Assembly (NCBI GenBank): GCA_017654935.2 | Contig: CM065703.1 | Span: 45,821,627-45,885,626, forward strand | Source: Phymorhynchus buccinoides | Taxonomy: Eukaryota > Mollusca > Gastropoda > Neogastropoda > Raphitomidae | Reading direction: 5' to 3' | Length of the DNA: 64,000 bases | In this document: positions 9,701 through 17,289 of the stretch, piece by piece | Position numbering within the stretch: position 1 is the first letter of the stretch | How the letters are laid out: each line of letters starts with the position of its first letter | Notes under the pieces: model-generated | Seen by the model: only the letters and a program-made list of their open reading frames with translations | Told to the model about the DNA's origin: nothing | Databases searched by the model: none | Position numbers and translations under genes: made by a program

Positions 9701-12087
9701 TGTATTTCTCCTGTAACAGAGGCTGTATCTCCATTGATCAACTCACCTTGTTTAGTCCTGTATTTCTCCTGTAACAGAGGCTGTATCTTCTCCATCTGCT
9801 TGGTGATGAACTCCACCTTTCTCACAAAGTAGTCCTTAGCCTTCTCTGGAGTCTGAAATATGAACACACACAAAGCAACAGTAATACATAACATCCCCAT
9901 AAACATTGTGAATCAAGGCTGTGAGCATGTTCACAAAAAATCCCATCCGCAATGTGACTTTATACTGAAAATTCTCTGCCCCCCTGTCTCGTGCACTGTG
10001 ATGCATGCGCCATCTACGTGAGATTATCGTCCTTGCCTGTCACGAAGTAGTAGTTTCACACAAAGTAAACACCCGAACACCCGCTTTGAAACCGCAAATA
10101 TTTCAAATTGTATTTATTCTGTACCTCATACACCCAACCACGGACTGAATTGTAAAACTCCCTGGCTACAAGTTGGAAAATTAATCATTAAAACAATTCA
10201 CCTTAAAACAAAATGCTGATTTGTGCACGCAATAGAAGTAGTAGTTTACAGCCACAGAAAATCATCTGCTTCTGACTCGTCACTAGGTGGCATAGGCAGT
10301 TCAGGCCTAAAATTATCGCCCTTTCATGTCGGCAAGAAGTAGCATAAAGCCCCATTCACACATCTGGAAGTAAGAACTATGAAGGAGCGTGCGCATTACA
10401 CGTAGAAACCCATTCCATCCTTTCTTTAACTTATTGCGTAAGGGTTTCCGTGCAGAATACTTCTGTAATGTGCAATTAGGCTAATCACGATGAACTGCAC
10501 TTTACGCACAAGCTAGTCCTTGGCTTCTCTGGAGTCTGGAATAAATACAGGTAGAAGACGGGCTTTACCAAACACATTGTAAAGAGCGTTGCAAAACAAT
10601 ACAAATATCACTTCTCTGTGTTTGGTGATAAACTCCACTTTACACACAAAGTACCATATTTTATCGGATCATTACGCGCTGCTGTGTATAAGGCGGATAG
10701 GGCAATCTTCAAGAATATTCTGAAAAAATTAAAGCAAAAGGCGCCCTCGTTTATAAGGCACCTTGCAAAAGAAAGTCAAACTTTGAAGCCTGTACGCGTC
10801 CTGTAAACGCTTACCGACCGCCATTACTGCTGTCATAAATGAGAGTTGGCTCCCCTTTCAAATAATCAAACTTCCTGTTTGTGCTGCTTCCTGTTGATAT
10901 GCTTGGACAATTCTTCGCGGAAACTGATAGAATTATGGCATTTTAAGCTCACCAACGATGCTTTTTACATCCAATGAAGGGTTATGGCATCTGTTTGACA
11001 GTATCTCAGACAATAATAGGGATTTTGAAGGATTTTAACGTGAGTATTCGTCGTAACGGTGACTCGTTACCACTTTCGATGTCTGACTCACAGTAGACTG
11101 TACTGAGTATGGCAATCGTTGCCTCTCTTCTCACGATTTTGTTCACTAATAGGGCGCCCTCGTTTATTAGGTGCATAGGTCGAAATTGGAGAAAAAATTA
11201 TCGCCTTATAATCCGAAAATGACGGTAGTTGTTCGCTTTCTCTGGGATCTGAAATATAAAGACACAAACACTGCATTCTGTTTAAAATTATCTCCCCCCC
11301 CCCCCCCCTTCCCCTCTCTCTCTCATCAAGATAATAAAAGGAAGAAAGGTGGCAGAGTGGTTAAGACGTTCGGCAGCCAAATTCCATGCGTGAATGTAGC
11401 GTGAATGACCCGGGTTCGAATCCCGGCCTCTGCCCTTTCTTTCTAGTTCAACAGGAAAATCGAACTGAACGTCGAGTCCTTCGGATGGGGACATAAAGCT
11501 AGTCTGACCCATGCGCTTTACGCACGTAAAAATCCCACGGCAGTTAAAAAGTCGGTAAGAGAAGGGAGATAAATCCTATTGCCTGGTTAGTGGTATGACC
11601 AAATTGATAGTTAGGTTTCCCTAAGTCTGCTCCCCCCCCTCCTTACCCTATCCCCCAAAAAAAAAACCCACACACAACAAAAAACAAAACAAAACCCACA
11701 AAAAACCTGGTTCAAGTATAGACCTGTAATAAGTTATCTGCCTTATTTTCCATACTGTGGTTTCTTTACAAAAAATGTGTACAGTTAGTTTGGCTGGTAA
11801 AACTTTTGGTTTGGCTGGTAAAAAAAAGAGTTACCAGACAAAGCCTGGTGGACAACAGTTTCCACTTTCAGGGCTGCTCTGTGTCTATGGATGCTAGATC
11901 TGATGCACAGTCACAGAGAAAACTGCATGATGTTCAACTCCAACACCATGCCAAGATTTTTTCTATTATAGATCTCTCTCACGCGTGTACATGCACACAC
12001 ACACACACTGACCATATCTACAAAGTATCCAGTGCCAATGTCCACAAGAACATTGTCCACATCACTCAGCTGACCGGGAACATACAT
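3706..12087 (-). CDS. PFDN5: Prefoldin subunit 5, copy A (exons 3-5, exon 2 not intact)
   Basis: Prefoldin subunit 5 is an alpha-type subunit of the hexameric cytosolic chaperone that hands unfolded actin and tubulin to the chaperonin. Exons on the minus strand: 12,013-12,087 ([20 protein letters not shown].., 25 codons, the beta-hairpin region), 9,747-9,852 ([20 protein letters not shown].., C-terminal coiled coil) and 3,706-3,779 ([18 protein letters not shown].. to TAG). All have AG/GT borders and phases agree (0, 1). The LVPLTSS-encoding exon is present only as two truncated copies before the N gap, so the complete exon is missing here. Exon 1 is not seen. Residues resemble human PFDN5 closely in the MYVPG..DVGTGY and KQMEKIQP stretches. 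Both flanking introns contain arrays built from the exon edges. This may be an allele of the gene at 54,963-61,761 rather than a paralogue. Confidence 0.88.
3780..5418 (-). repeat. Minisatellite of the PFDN5 exon 5 splice acceptor (33/37 bp)
   Basis: About 47 units. On the minus strand each is TTTGCCTTTGTTTCAG followed by TGGTGCTAAAGTGCA: the pyrimidine tract, the AG acceptor and the first exon bases, with the internal exon sequence ATGGAGATGCTTCAG removed. One unit variant has GTTTGTTTCAG or GTTTACTTCAG. The 33-bp units keep the host frame open and would add 11 residues each, which generates false ORFs of up to 352 codons. Segment B has only about 7 units. Confidence 0.92.
4541..4571 (-). 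pseudogene. Extra copy of the PFDN5 exon 5 5' end inside the array
   Basis: Minus strand: acceptor TTTCAG then TGGTGATGGAGATGCTTCAG and GCTAAAGTGCA, matching the first 31 bases of the real exon at 3,706-3,779. It then runs into array units instead of the CAGCAGCAG stretch, so it is a truncated exon copy. Confidence 0.8.
5420..6004. other. PFDN5 intron 4 unique spacer
   Basis: No gene is seen. It begins with an AGGCATGGGA MITE-end fragment and a GAAGCTGAAGCTTTTTTT tract that resembles the interior of the 456-766 element. Equivalent to 55,266-55,857 in segment B. Confidence 0.5.
6005..9746 (-). repeat. Minisatellite of the PFDN5 exon 4 splice donor (58 bp, about 65 units)
   Basis: On the minus strand each unit reads GAGATACAGCCTCTGTTACA..GACTAAACAAG followed by GTGAGTTGATCAATG, that is, the last 44 or so exon bases plus the GT donor and first intron bases. 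Repeat spacing is 58 bp (for example 6,191 to 6,249). Variants carry GGTGATCAAC or CTGTTTGGTGATCAAC linkers, and C/T or G/C substitutions. The real exon 4 (9,747-9,852) forms the upstream end. Segment B has about 16 units. Confidence 0.95.
9853..10488. other. PFDN5 intron 3 spacer
   Basis: No coding sequence, tandem array or recognisable element is seen. Nearly identical to 56,830-57,474 in segment B. Confidence 0.5.
10489..10535 (-). pseudogene. Decayed copy of the PFDN5 exon 4 5' half
   Basis: The plus-strand sequence GATGAACTGCACTTTACGCA..CTTCTCTGGAGTCTGGAATA parallels the real exon/acceptor junction at about 9,806-9,858 (GATGAACTCCACCTTTCTCA..). The acceptor CAG is retained but substitutions break the protein match. 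Confidence 0.7.
10618..11262 (-). pseudogene. Second decayed exon 4 copy, split by a MITE
   Basis: 10,619-10,653 (TTTGGTGATAAACTCCACTT..AAAGTA) and 11,226-11,262 (TAGTTGTTCGCTTTCTCTGG..) together restore the layout of real exon 4 around AAAGTAGTCCTT. The intervening 572 bp are a MITE, with TA on both sides as target duplication. Confidence 0.75.
10654..11225. mobile_element. MITE of the TACCGTATTTTT / GGACTATAAGGCGC family, about 570 bp
   Basis: Inverted ends (CCATATTTTATCGGATCATT at the left; TCCGAAAATGACGG at the right), internal GGCGCCCTCGTTTAT repeated in both halves, flanked by TA. It matches the intact element at 39,519-40,091. Shorter relatives are at 31,890-32,053 and 38,118-38,364. 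The TA target suggests Tc1/mariner-type mobilisation. Confidence 0.75.
11288..11307. repeat. Poly-C tract
   Basis: A run of about 17 C followed by TTCCCCTCTCTCTCTC. Segment B has a shorter run at 58,281-58,290. Confidence 0.8.
11351..11590 (+). mobile_element. tRNA-derived SINE (family 1), copy A
   Basis: The head 11,351-11,434 starts GGCAGAG and ends CTCTGCC, a perfect 7-bp acceptor-like pairing. It contains a good B box (GGTTCGAATCC) and an A-box-like TGGTTAAGACG, but no convincing anticodon arm. The body has GAACGTCGAGTCCTTCGGAT and a CCCATGCGCTTTACGCACG stretch, which resembles the core of the SINE at 53,970. It is a SINE rather than a functional tRNA gene. Confidence 0.75.
11591..12012. 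other. PFDN5 intron 3 / low-complexity spacer
   Basis: C-rich and A-rich runs (11,630-11,700) and a small direct repeat TTTGGCTGGTAAAA near 11,788-11,822 (three copies in segment B). No gene seen. Confidence 0.5.
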
Positions 12088-12134
12088 CTGGGTGATGGTC
12101 AAGGAACACTAGTTCAACACGTTAGTTATGAAAA

Positions 12135-12240
12135 CAGTGGAACCTCCCTTATAAGACTCCCTCCCACATAAGACCTACTTCTCTGAGACATTGCCCTTCT
12201 TCGTAAGTATTAAAATTACCTCCCTTATAAGATCTCATTT
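12135..12240. mobile_element. Left part of CAGTGGAACCTCCCTTATAA MITE
   Basis: It matches the left half of the intact MITEs at 41,210-41,436 and 61,799-61,983. The corresponding right end has been tandemly amplified at 12,790-13,245. Confidence 0.65.
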
Positions 12241-12787
12241 TGGTGGTTGTTGGTTTTTTTGGATCAAAGAAACCACAAACACCACTAACTGTGTAAAATA
12301 AAAGTAAAAGATTGTGCTGGTTTACTTTTTGTCCCAATGGGGAACAGACAGTGTATGAGCAAGTACATAGAGAGATATCTTTCGAATTTATGGAATTCTC
12401 GTCAGTATGTATATCTGCTAACAAACACTATCTTGTGGATCAACCCCAACAGGAAGACATTTCTGATAAAAGAATGGTGTCTTCTCTGTACTAGGCTGAA
12501 AAGTCCACAATTTAAGCAAACCAGCACAAGGTGAAAAGAAAAATGAAGAACATTTTAGGCAAAATAGATAAGTTATTAAAATGCGGAAATAGCGATTTGA
12601 AAAATTTAATACATGTGGGTAGAAAGAGCCAACCACTGAGGTGATCCTCTAATTAAAGGGATGCATGTAAACCTTGTAGTGTAGCTACTCCCTGAACCCA
12701 ACATGTAAAGAACTGGAAAGTCAGTGCATAAAGAGTTGGCAGTGGATCCAATATTGGATGCCTGTGGCACACGCCGAAGTGGAATAT

Positions 12788-13245
12788 AATTATGACCAAA
12801 CTATACCATTTTGGATGACTTTTGAAGGTCTTATAAGGGAGCTTCCTCTGTACATCGTTTTATTATCTTTGGTAAGCTAAACAACAAACTATACCATTTT
12901 GGATGACTTTTGAAGGTCTTATAAGGGAGGTTCCTCTGTACATCGTTTTTATTATCTTTTGGTAAGCTAAACAACAAACTATACCATTTTGGATGACTTT
13001 TGAAGGTCTTATAAGGGAGCTTCCTCTGTACATCGTTTTTATTATCTTTGGTAAGCTAAACAACAAACTCTACCATTTTGGAAGACTTTTGAAGGTCTTA
13101 TAAGGGAGCTTCCTCTGTACATCGTTTTATTATCTTTGGTAAGCTAAACAACAAACTATACCATTTTGGATGACTTTTGAAGGTCTTATAAGGGAGATTC
13201 CTCTGTACATCGTTTTATTATCTATGGTAAGCTAAACAACAAACT
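12788..13245. repeat. Tandem array containing a MITE right end (about 88 bp x 5)
   Basis: Units of ACTATACCATTTTGGATGAC..AGGTCTTATAAGGGAGCTTC..GGTAAGCTAAACAAC. The AGGTCTTATAAGGGAG..TCCTCTGTA portion is the right terminus of the MITE family. Segment B has about six units (59,765-60,296). Confidence 0.85.
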
Positions 13246-13302
13246 CTGCTTGAGTCTCTGGATGTGGTGCAATACGTTGCAGACGCCATTTCCCACGATA
13301 GC

Positions 13303-13385
13303 AATAATAATAATAATAATGGGAATTTATGTAGCGCTCTTTCTCACATGAGCTCAGTGCGCTTTACATTGATAACAAGAACATT
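13303..13385 (-). mobile_element. LINE 3' tail-like fragment with ATT repeats
   Basis: AATAATAATAAT then GGGAATTTATGTAGCGCTCT..GTGCGCTTTACATTG, the inverted form of a GTAAAGCGC..AGCGCTATA..ATTATT tail common at 3' ends of L2/CR1-type LINEs and dependent SINEs. A plus-strand example lies near 33,590-33,680. Confidence 0.5.
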
Positions 13386-13449
13386 AAAGGCAAACAAATA
13401 ATGAATCATTACAAAGTAAAATAAACACGATGATTGCACGCAACGTTCT

Positions 13450-13612
13450 CTTACTTCCTCACACACACGTGCGCGCGTACGCGTGCGCGCGCACACACAC
13501 GCATGCATGCACGCCTGCATGCATGCAGGCACACACACACATACATTTGTATACACAAACACACACACACACATGAACGCACACATACACGCACGCTCAC
13601 ACACAATTATAC
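13450..13612. repeat. CA/CG-rich microsatellite
   Basis: Alternating purine-pyrimidine CA and CG dinucleotides with GCATGC palindromes. The spurious His/Thr-rich ORFs on both strands are due to this tract. Confidence 0.85.
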
Positions 13613-13741
13613 AAGAGTAAAATAGTTACAATATGAAAATTCTAAGAAGAAACATAGACCACAGTCACATTCTCAATACTGTAACTTGAAATAAAATTAT
13701 AGTAGTGACAGTATCTACACAAACAAACGATACTCTCATAC

Positions 13742-13809
13742 AGAGCTAGTGAGAGGCACCAGGATGGTTTCCCCATGTTGCCCGGCGTCTCTCGTCCTAC
13801 ACACTCCTC
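13742..13809 (-). pseudogene. Old decayed copy of PFDN5 exon 2 3' part
   Basis: GAGCTAGTGAGAGGCACCAG..CACACTCCTC parallels the exon 2 copies at 14,796 and 14,905 but with many substitutions and the donor-side GGATAC changed to TCATAC. Counterpart at 60,807-60,874. Confidence 0.75.
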
Positions 13810-14461
13810 AAATATATCCGTCTAATATCACGATTAGCGGATAGACGTTAAATGAATGACACACACACACACTCAGACCTCCTTACCCTGAAATTGGGCT
13901 TTGTGTACATTCAAAATCCAAAATACTTAATAAGTATATTTTTTTCACAAAATAGGAGTACTCCAATGGCTGGTACCCACGTGTCGTCATATCCGGCCAC
14001 AAGGAGCGCCATATTATGGGAGACTGCCATCTTAGTCCTTACCTTTTTTTGAAAAATGCTAGATCGATGCTGCGTATTTAGCTGTTCCAATTCGAAACTT
14101 AATCTAAACTGTATTTATAACATCTGGATGTTTTCTTTACACATTTAGATAACATTTTCACTTTGTTTACACACAAATAAGGACTAAGATGGCGACACTT
14201 CCGTTGGAATGGTCGAGATGCGCACGCAGGTGGGTTGGAGCCATAGAGAAAATTAAAAAACGGAGTGTAAACATGCATACATTTTTATAACAACTTATAT
14301 AAATACTGTGTCAAAAGTATCATCCATTTACAGTTATTAAAAGAAACACACAAACACACACACACAGAGCGCACCTGTTTCCCGAATCAGGCAATGATCA
14401 GAAATGATTGATTTCTTTGCTCACAATTTTATCATATTTCCCCCCATGATATTTTTGTTAA

Positions 14462-14688
14462 CCCCTTGACTGCCGTACAGCGTGTCACATACTGACTTGA
14501 TGACATCACTGATGACGTCATCACATGAAGAGGAATCACTCTGATATGCTAGCCTTTGCTCTAACACAGATAACAAGAGAGTTATATCCCCAGACCATTT
14601 TTGCCAGATAGGCTCTCTATCAGTTGTCTTTTTTCATGGCACGATTTGCACCATGAGTTTTCTTGAATTGTCTCTGGCAGTCAAGGGG
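14462..14688. mobile_element. TTAA-flanked piggyBac-like MITE, present only in copy A
   Basis: CCCCTTGACTGCC at the left and GGCAGTCAAGGGG at the right, with TTAA at 14,458-14,461 and again at 14,689-14,692. Segment B has the empty site, a single TTAA at 61,411-61,414 in identical flanks. That defines the 227-bp insertion and its TTAA target. Confidence 0.92.
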
Positions 14689-14795
14689 TTAAATATGTGT
14701 ACAAAATATGGTGAAATCTTATGGGTAAACAGGTCTGCACACTCATCAAACAATAGTTAATGACAGTATCCACACTAACAACAAACAAAGGATAC

Positions 14796-14864
14796 GGAGC
14801 TAGTGAGAGGCACCAGGATGGTCTTCCCCTTGTTGTCTGCTGTCACTCGCCCCACACACTCCTC
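14796..14864 (-). pseudogene. Truncated PFDN5 exon 2 copy with intact GT donor
   Basis: Encodes [20 protein letters not shown].. followed by TSS on the minus strand (23 codons) with the donor GTATCC at 14,790-14,795. The 5' part of the exon and a proper acceptor are missing; AACAATAACGACAG replaces them. Confidence 0.8.
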
Positions 14865-14904
14865 AAACAATAACGACAGTATCCACACTAACAACAAAGG
14901 ATAC

Positions 14905-14973
14905 GGAGCTAGTGAGAGGCACCAGGATGGTCTTCCCCTTGTTGTCTGCTGTCACTCGCCCCACACACTCCTC
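14905..14973 (-). pseudogene. Second truncated PFDN5 exon 2 copy, next to the gap
   Basis: The same 23 codons and donor as the 14,796 copy, followed by the same AACAATAACGACAG spacer, so a tandem unit of about 109 bp. The full-length exon should lie beyond, in or past the gap. Confidence 0.8.
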
Positions 14974-14997
14974 AAACAATAACGACAGTAGTAATAA

Positions 14998-15497
14998 NNN
15001 NNNNNNNNNNNNNNNNNNNNNNNNNNNNNNNNNNNNNNNNNNNNNNNNNNNNNNNNNNNNNNNNNNNNNNNNNNNNNNNNNNNNNNNNNNNNNNNNNNNN
15101 NNNNNNNNNNNNNNNNNNNNNNNNNNNNNNNNNNNNNNNNNNNNNNNNNNNNNNNNNNNNNNNNNNNNNNNNNNNNNNNNNNNNNNNNNNNNNNNNNNNN
15201 NNNNNNNNNNNNNNNNNNNNNNNNNNNNNNNNNNNNNNNNNNNNNNNNNNNNNNNNNNNNNNNNNNNNNNNNNNNNNNNNNNNNNNNNNNNNNNNNNNNN
15301 NNNNNNNNNNNNNNNNNNNNNNNNNNNNNNNNNNNNNNNNNNNNNNNNNNNNNNNNNNNNNNNNNNNNNNNNNNNNNNNNNNNNNNNNNNNNNNNNNNNN
15401 NNNNNNNNNNNNNNNNNNNNNNNNNNNNNNNNNNNNNNNNNNNNNNNNNNNNNNNNNNNNNNNNNNNNNNNNNNNNNNNNNNNNNNNNNNNNNNNNN
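14998..15497. other. Assembly gap, 500 N
   Basis: Exactly 500 undetermined bases, a typical placeholder for a gap of unknown size. PFDN5 exon 2 of copy A, the left end of the integrase element and possibly the RNF113A first exon could lie here. Long X-containing reading frames across it are artefacts. Confidence 0.98.
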
Positions 15498-15607
15498 AGC
15501 TGAGATAGAACAATTTCTTTCTGCGCATTCCTTAATCTTTTCAATAAAATGTCGTAATTCTTTGTCTCGAGTATCTCTTTATTCTGAGTCTCCATTTTAA
15601 AACTCAT
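15498..15607 (-). CDS. Partial ORF of the integrase element, cut by the gap
   Basis: From ATG at 15,605-15,607 the minus strand encodes MSFKMETQNKEILETKNYDI.. for about 36 residues and then enters the gap. It is charged and probably helical. The start lies 15 bp downstream of the integrase stop, continuing the tightly packed gene row. Function unknown. Confidence 0.5.
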
Positions 15608-15621
15608 TTTTTTTGGTCTAA

Positions 15622-16602
15622 TCAAATCGGAACTGTGTCTGACGGAATTATCTGTAATTCTTCTTTAACAAAGGCTCTTTTTGGAACGGGTCGTGTTGTT
15701 GTATCAGTTTCTCTTAAATAATACACCGGTGGATTCATTTCTATTACACTTTTTATTTCGTACGGTTCAATACTCCAAATTGGATCAGTCGCTCTTACAC
15801 GTGTGTCTCCTTCCGCTTCTCCTGGTGCATAAAGAAACCTAACTTTGATTCCAAACGGTATCAGCTGTTTTGAAATTAAATGTTCATGAGGTGTGTCTAA
15901 CGAAGTGTCAATCGTTTTCTTCTGTATTGCTTTTACTGGTTTAAATCCTGTTACTTTAGATTCTTCGTTATTCATGACTCTCAGAACACTACTTAATCTT
16001 CTAACCCATTCAGTGTTTCTAGTTGAATCAAGGAGTTCTCTGTGATATTGGTAAGAGAAAAGTCGTTCAGCTAATTGTTTGTTAAAGTTTTCGACTAAGG
16101 CTTGTGATCTATGATTTCCAGGAATACCGCGTTTAATAGATACTTTGTGTTTTAACATTAGCTGGTTGAATTGTCCTTTAAATTCTTTTCCTTCATCAAC
16201 TTGAATTAAACGAGGATAGGTTAATGGACCGCGTCTATAGATTTCTTGTAAAGCAACAGAGACTGAAGTAGCACTTTTATCAGTCAATGGTTCAGCATCT
16301 TTATATCTTGAAGCTAAATCAACAACTGTCAACGCGTATTTAAATCTTTTTCTTCTGATTAAATCATGAGGTAAGTATAGAAGATCCATTTGGTGAGTGT
16401 CATTTGGTGTTGTGTTAACAAAGTGCGGTCTTTTAATTCGTTTAGGTGCTGGTAGATAAATTTGCCATATAGCTTGTTTAGATAACCATTCTTTTGCTGT
16501 TTGTTCAGTGACTCCAGCAGCTTGATTTAATTTTTGAATAGCAGTTAAACCTTTCCAATAACCTTTTGGTGAATAATAAATTTTAGATAGTTTATCATTC
16601 AT
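15622..16602 (-). CDS. Retroviral-type DDE integrase of a compact mobile element
   Basis: 326 codons, intact. Residues 1-60 look like a helix-turn-helix segment (..AAGVTEQTAKEWLSKQAIWQ..). The rve/RNase H-fold core follows, with candidate catalytic Asp73 (HQMDLLYLP), Asp136 (LIQVDEGKEF) and Glu171 (LVENFN), the last two separated by 34 residues as expected for a D,D-35-E enzyme. ALTVVDLASRYKDAEPL is the characteristic strand-helix after the first Asp. The C-terminus (about 240-326) resembles an SH3/chromo-like tail rich in basic and beta residues. It should catalyse strand transfer of element ends. Such integrases are often labelled F54H12.3-like and are related to those of Maverick/Polinton elements. 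The row of neighbours is 7-15 bp apart. Codon usage is AT-rich and there are no introns, unlike the host genes. Confidence 0.85.
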   Translation of the reverse strand: MNDKLSKIYYSPKGYWKGLTAIQKLNQAAGVTEQTAKEWLSKQAIWQIYLPAPKRIKRPHFVNTTPNDTHQMDLLYLPHDLIRRKRFKYALTVVDLASRYKDAEPLTDKSATSVSVALQEIYRRGPLTYPRLIQVDEGKEFKGQFNQLMLKHKVSIKRGIPGNHRSQALVENFNKQLAERLFSYQYHRELLDSTRNTEWVRRLSSVLRVMNNEESKVTGFKPVKAIQKKTIDTSLDTPHEHLISKQLIPFGIKVRFLYAPGEAEGDTRVRATDPIWSIEPYEIKSVIEMNPPVYYLRETDTTTRPVPKRAFVKEELQIIPSDTVPI

Positions 16603-16609
16603 TTTAATA

Positions 16610-17014
16610 CTACACGTTTTTTGCTATGAAATAAACAGCAGTCATACCAACTACAATAAAAGCTATTTCCTGGAGTTTTTGTTTTTCGGATGGTTGGTAG
16701 AAGTCACTTAGTTTTGGTGGTGGGAGCTGTTGGAGGTCTTCTCCTGTCACTAAATAATACTCTTTAATGGCGTCGTCAACATTCTTAAAAGTGTATGCTG
16801 CATGGTTTTGTAGTTTCAATTTGTTGTTAATAAAATCTAACTGTGCGAGTCTTTGTTTTTCATAGGCGTCTTGTGCTGCTGCTAATTGCTCCATTGCTCG
16901 ATTATGTCTTTGTCTTTCCTTGTTTGTTTCTAGTTTACTGAACATGTAATTACTTCCTGAAAAAGCAAGTGCGTTTACTACAGCACCGCCAATCATCATT
17001 GCGAGTGAAGCCAT
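16610..17014 (-). CDS. Small membrane/coiled-coil protein of the element (134 aa)
   Basis: Starts MASLAMMIGGAVVNALAFSG, a small-residue hydrophobic segment (about 2-22). A charged Glu/Gln/Arg-rich helix follows (about 28-68), then a Pro-rich linker (98-101) and a C-terminal hydrophobic helix (about 116-131, EIAFIVVGMTAVYFIA). It ends TAG 7 bp before the integrase start, implying one polycistronic row. It could be a virion or vesicle membrane protein. I have not assigned a family; I have an impression that similar proteins accompany this integrase in other invertebrates, which a search must confirm. Confidence 0.7.
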   Translation of the reverse strand: MASLAMMIGGAVVNALAFSGSNYMFSKLETNKERQRHNRAMEQLAAAQDAYEKQRLAQLDFINNKLKLQNHAAYTFKNVDDAIKEYYLVTGEDLQQLPPPKLSDFYQPSEKQKLQEIAFIVVGMTAVYFIAKNV

Positions 17015-17021
17015 TTTATTT

Positions 17022-17252
17022 TTACATATATATATTTTCTGGAATTATTCCTTGCTTAACTAGAAAGTCTTTTGTTGCGATTGAAGCAGTGATTATAGCG
17101 ATTAGTTTACCAGAGTCCTCTAGGTCAAGTTTTCCTAGGTCAGCTGCTTTCATTTTCAATAGTTTCTTACCGACCATCGTGTACGCAACAGAAAGTCCAC
17201 CAATCAGAGCAGATTGATATACAAGGTTAGCAACAGTTTTTTCGGCACTCAT
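17022..17252 (-). CDS. Small two-helix hydrophobic protein of the element (76 aa)
   Basis: Encodes MSAEKTVANLVYQSALIGGL.. with two moderately hydrophobic stretches (about 13-30 and 47-62) separated by a charged KMKAADLGKLDLEDSGK linker. The stop is 7 bp upstream of the next start (17,014). It is the first gene of the minus-strand row, with its start only 37 bp from the divergent plus-strand gene. Function unknown. Confidence 0.65.
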   Translation of the reverse strand: MSAEKTVANLVYQSALIGGLSVAYTMVGKKLLKMKAADLGKLDLEDSGKLIAIITASIATKDFLVKQGIIPENIYM

Positions 17253-17289
17253 TTTTATTTTAAAAACAAAAATAATAAATCAACTAAAA
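17253..17289. promoter_or_regulatory. Divergent promoter interval of the element (37 bp)
   Basis: The only space between the start codons of the minus-strand and plus-strand gene rows. It is almost pure A/T (TTTTATTTTAAAAACAAAAA then ATAATAAATCAACTAAAA). Transcription of both rows must start here or inside neighbouring genes. Promoter role is inferred from layout. Confidence 0.45.

Larger units (their letters stand above)
1..14997. repeat. Segment A: left copy of the duplicated PFDN5 segment
   Basis: Almost the whole interval matches 49,920-61,700 in the same order and orientation: the same MITEs, arrays, PFDN5 exons, SINE and microsatellites, with scattered base differences and indels. Copy A has long splice-site arrays (3.8-5.4 and 6.0-9.75 kb) that are short in copy B. 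It carries a MITE at 14,462-14,688 that copy B lacks, and lacks a SINE that copy B has. It stops at a 500-N gap inside the PFDN5 exon 2 repeat region. It may be a real segmental duplication or an uncollapsed haplotype. Confidence 0.9.

Noticed and set aside
6005..9746. CRISPR-like array (regular repeats of 58 bp)
   Set aside because: There are no unique spacers; units are contiguous copies of a PFDN5 exon-donor junction in a eukaryotic genome.
11351..11434. Functional tRNA gene
   Set aside because: The acceptor and T arms look right and the B box is perfect, but no proper anticodon arm can be drawn and a SINE body follows; it is also repeated at 58,332.
14186..14230. Kozak-like AAGATGGCG start as a first exon
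   Set aside because: The same sequence in segment B (about 61,155) has a frame-changing deletion, it lies in an inverted-repeat region of a PFDN5 intron, and the short peptide matches neither PFDN5 nor RNF113A.
14863..15625. ORFs spanning the gap (198-221 codons)
   Set aside because: They consist mostly of N-derived X residues; the sequence on either side belongs to unrelated features.
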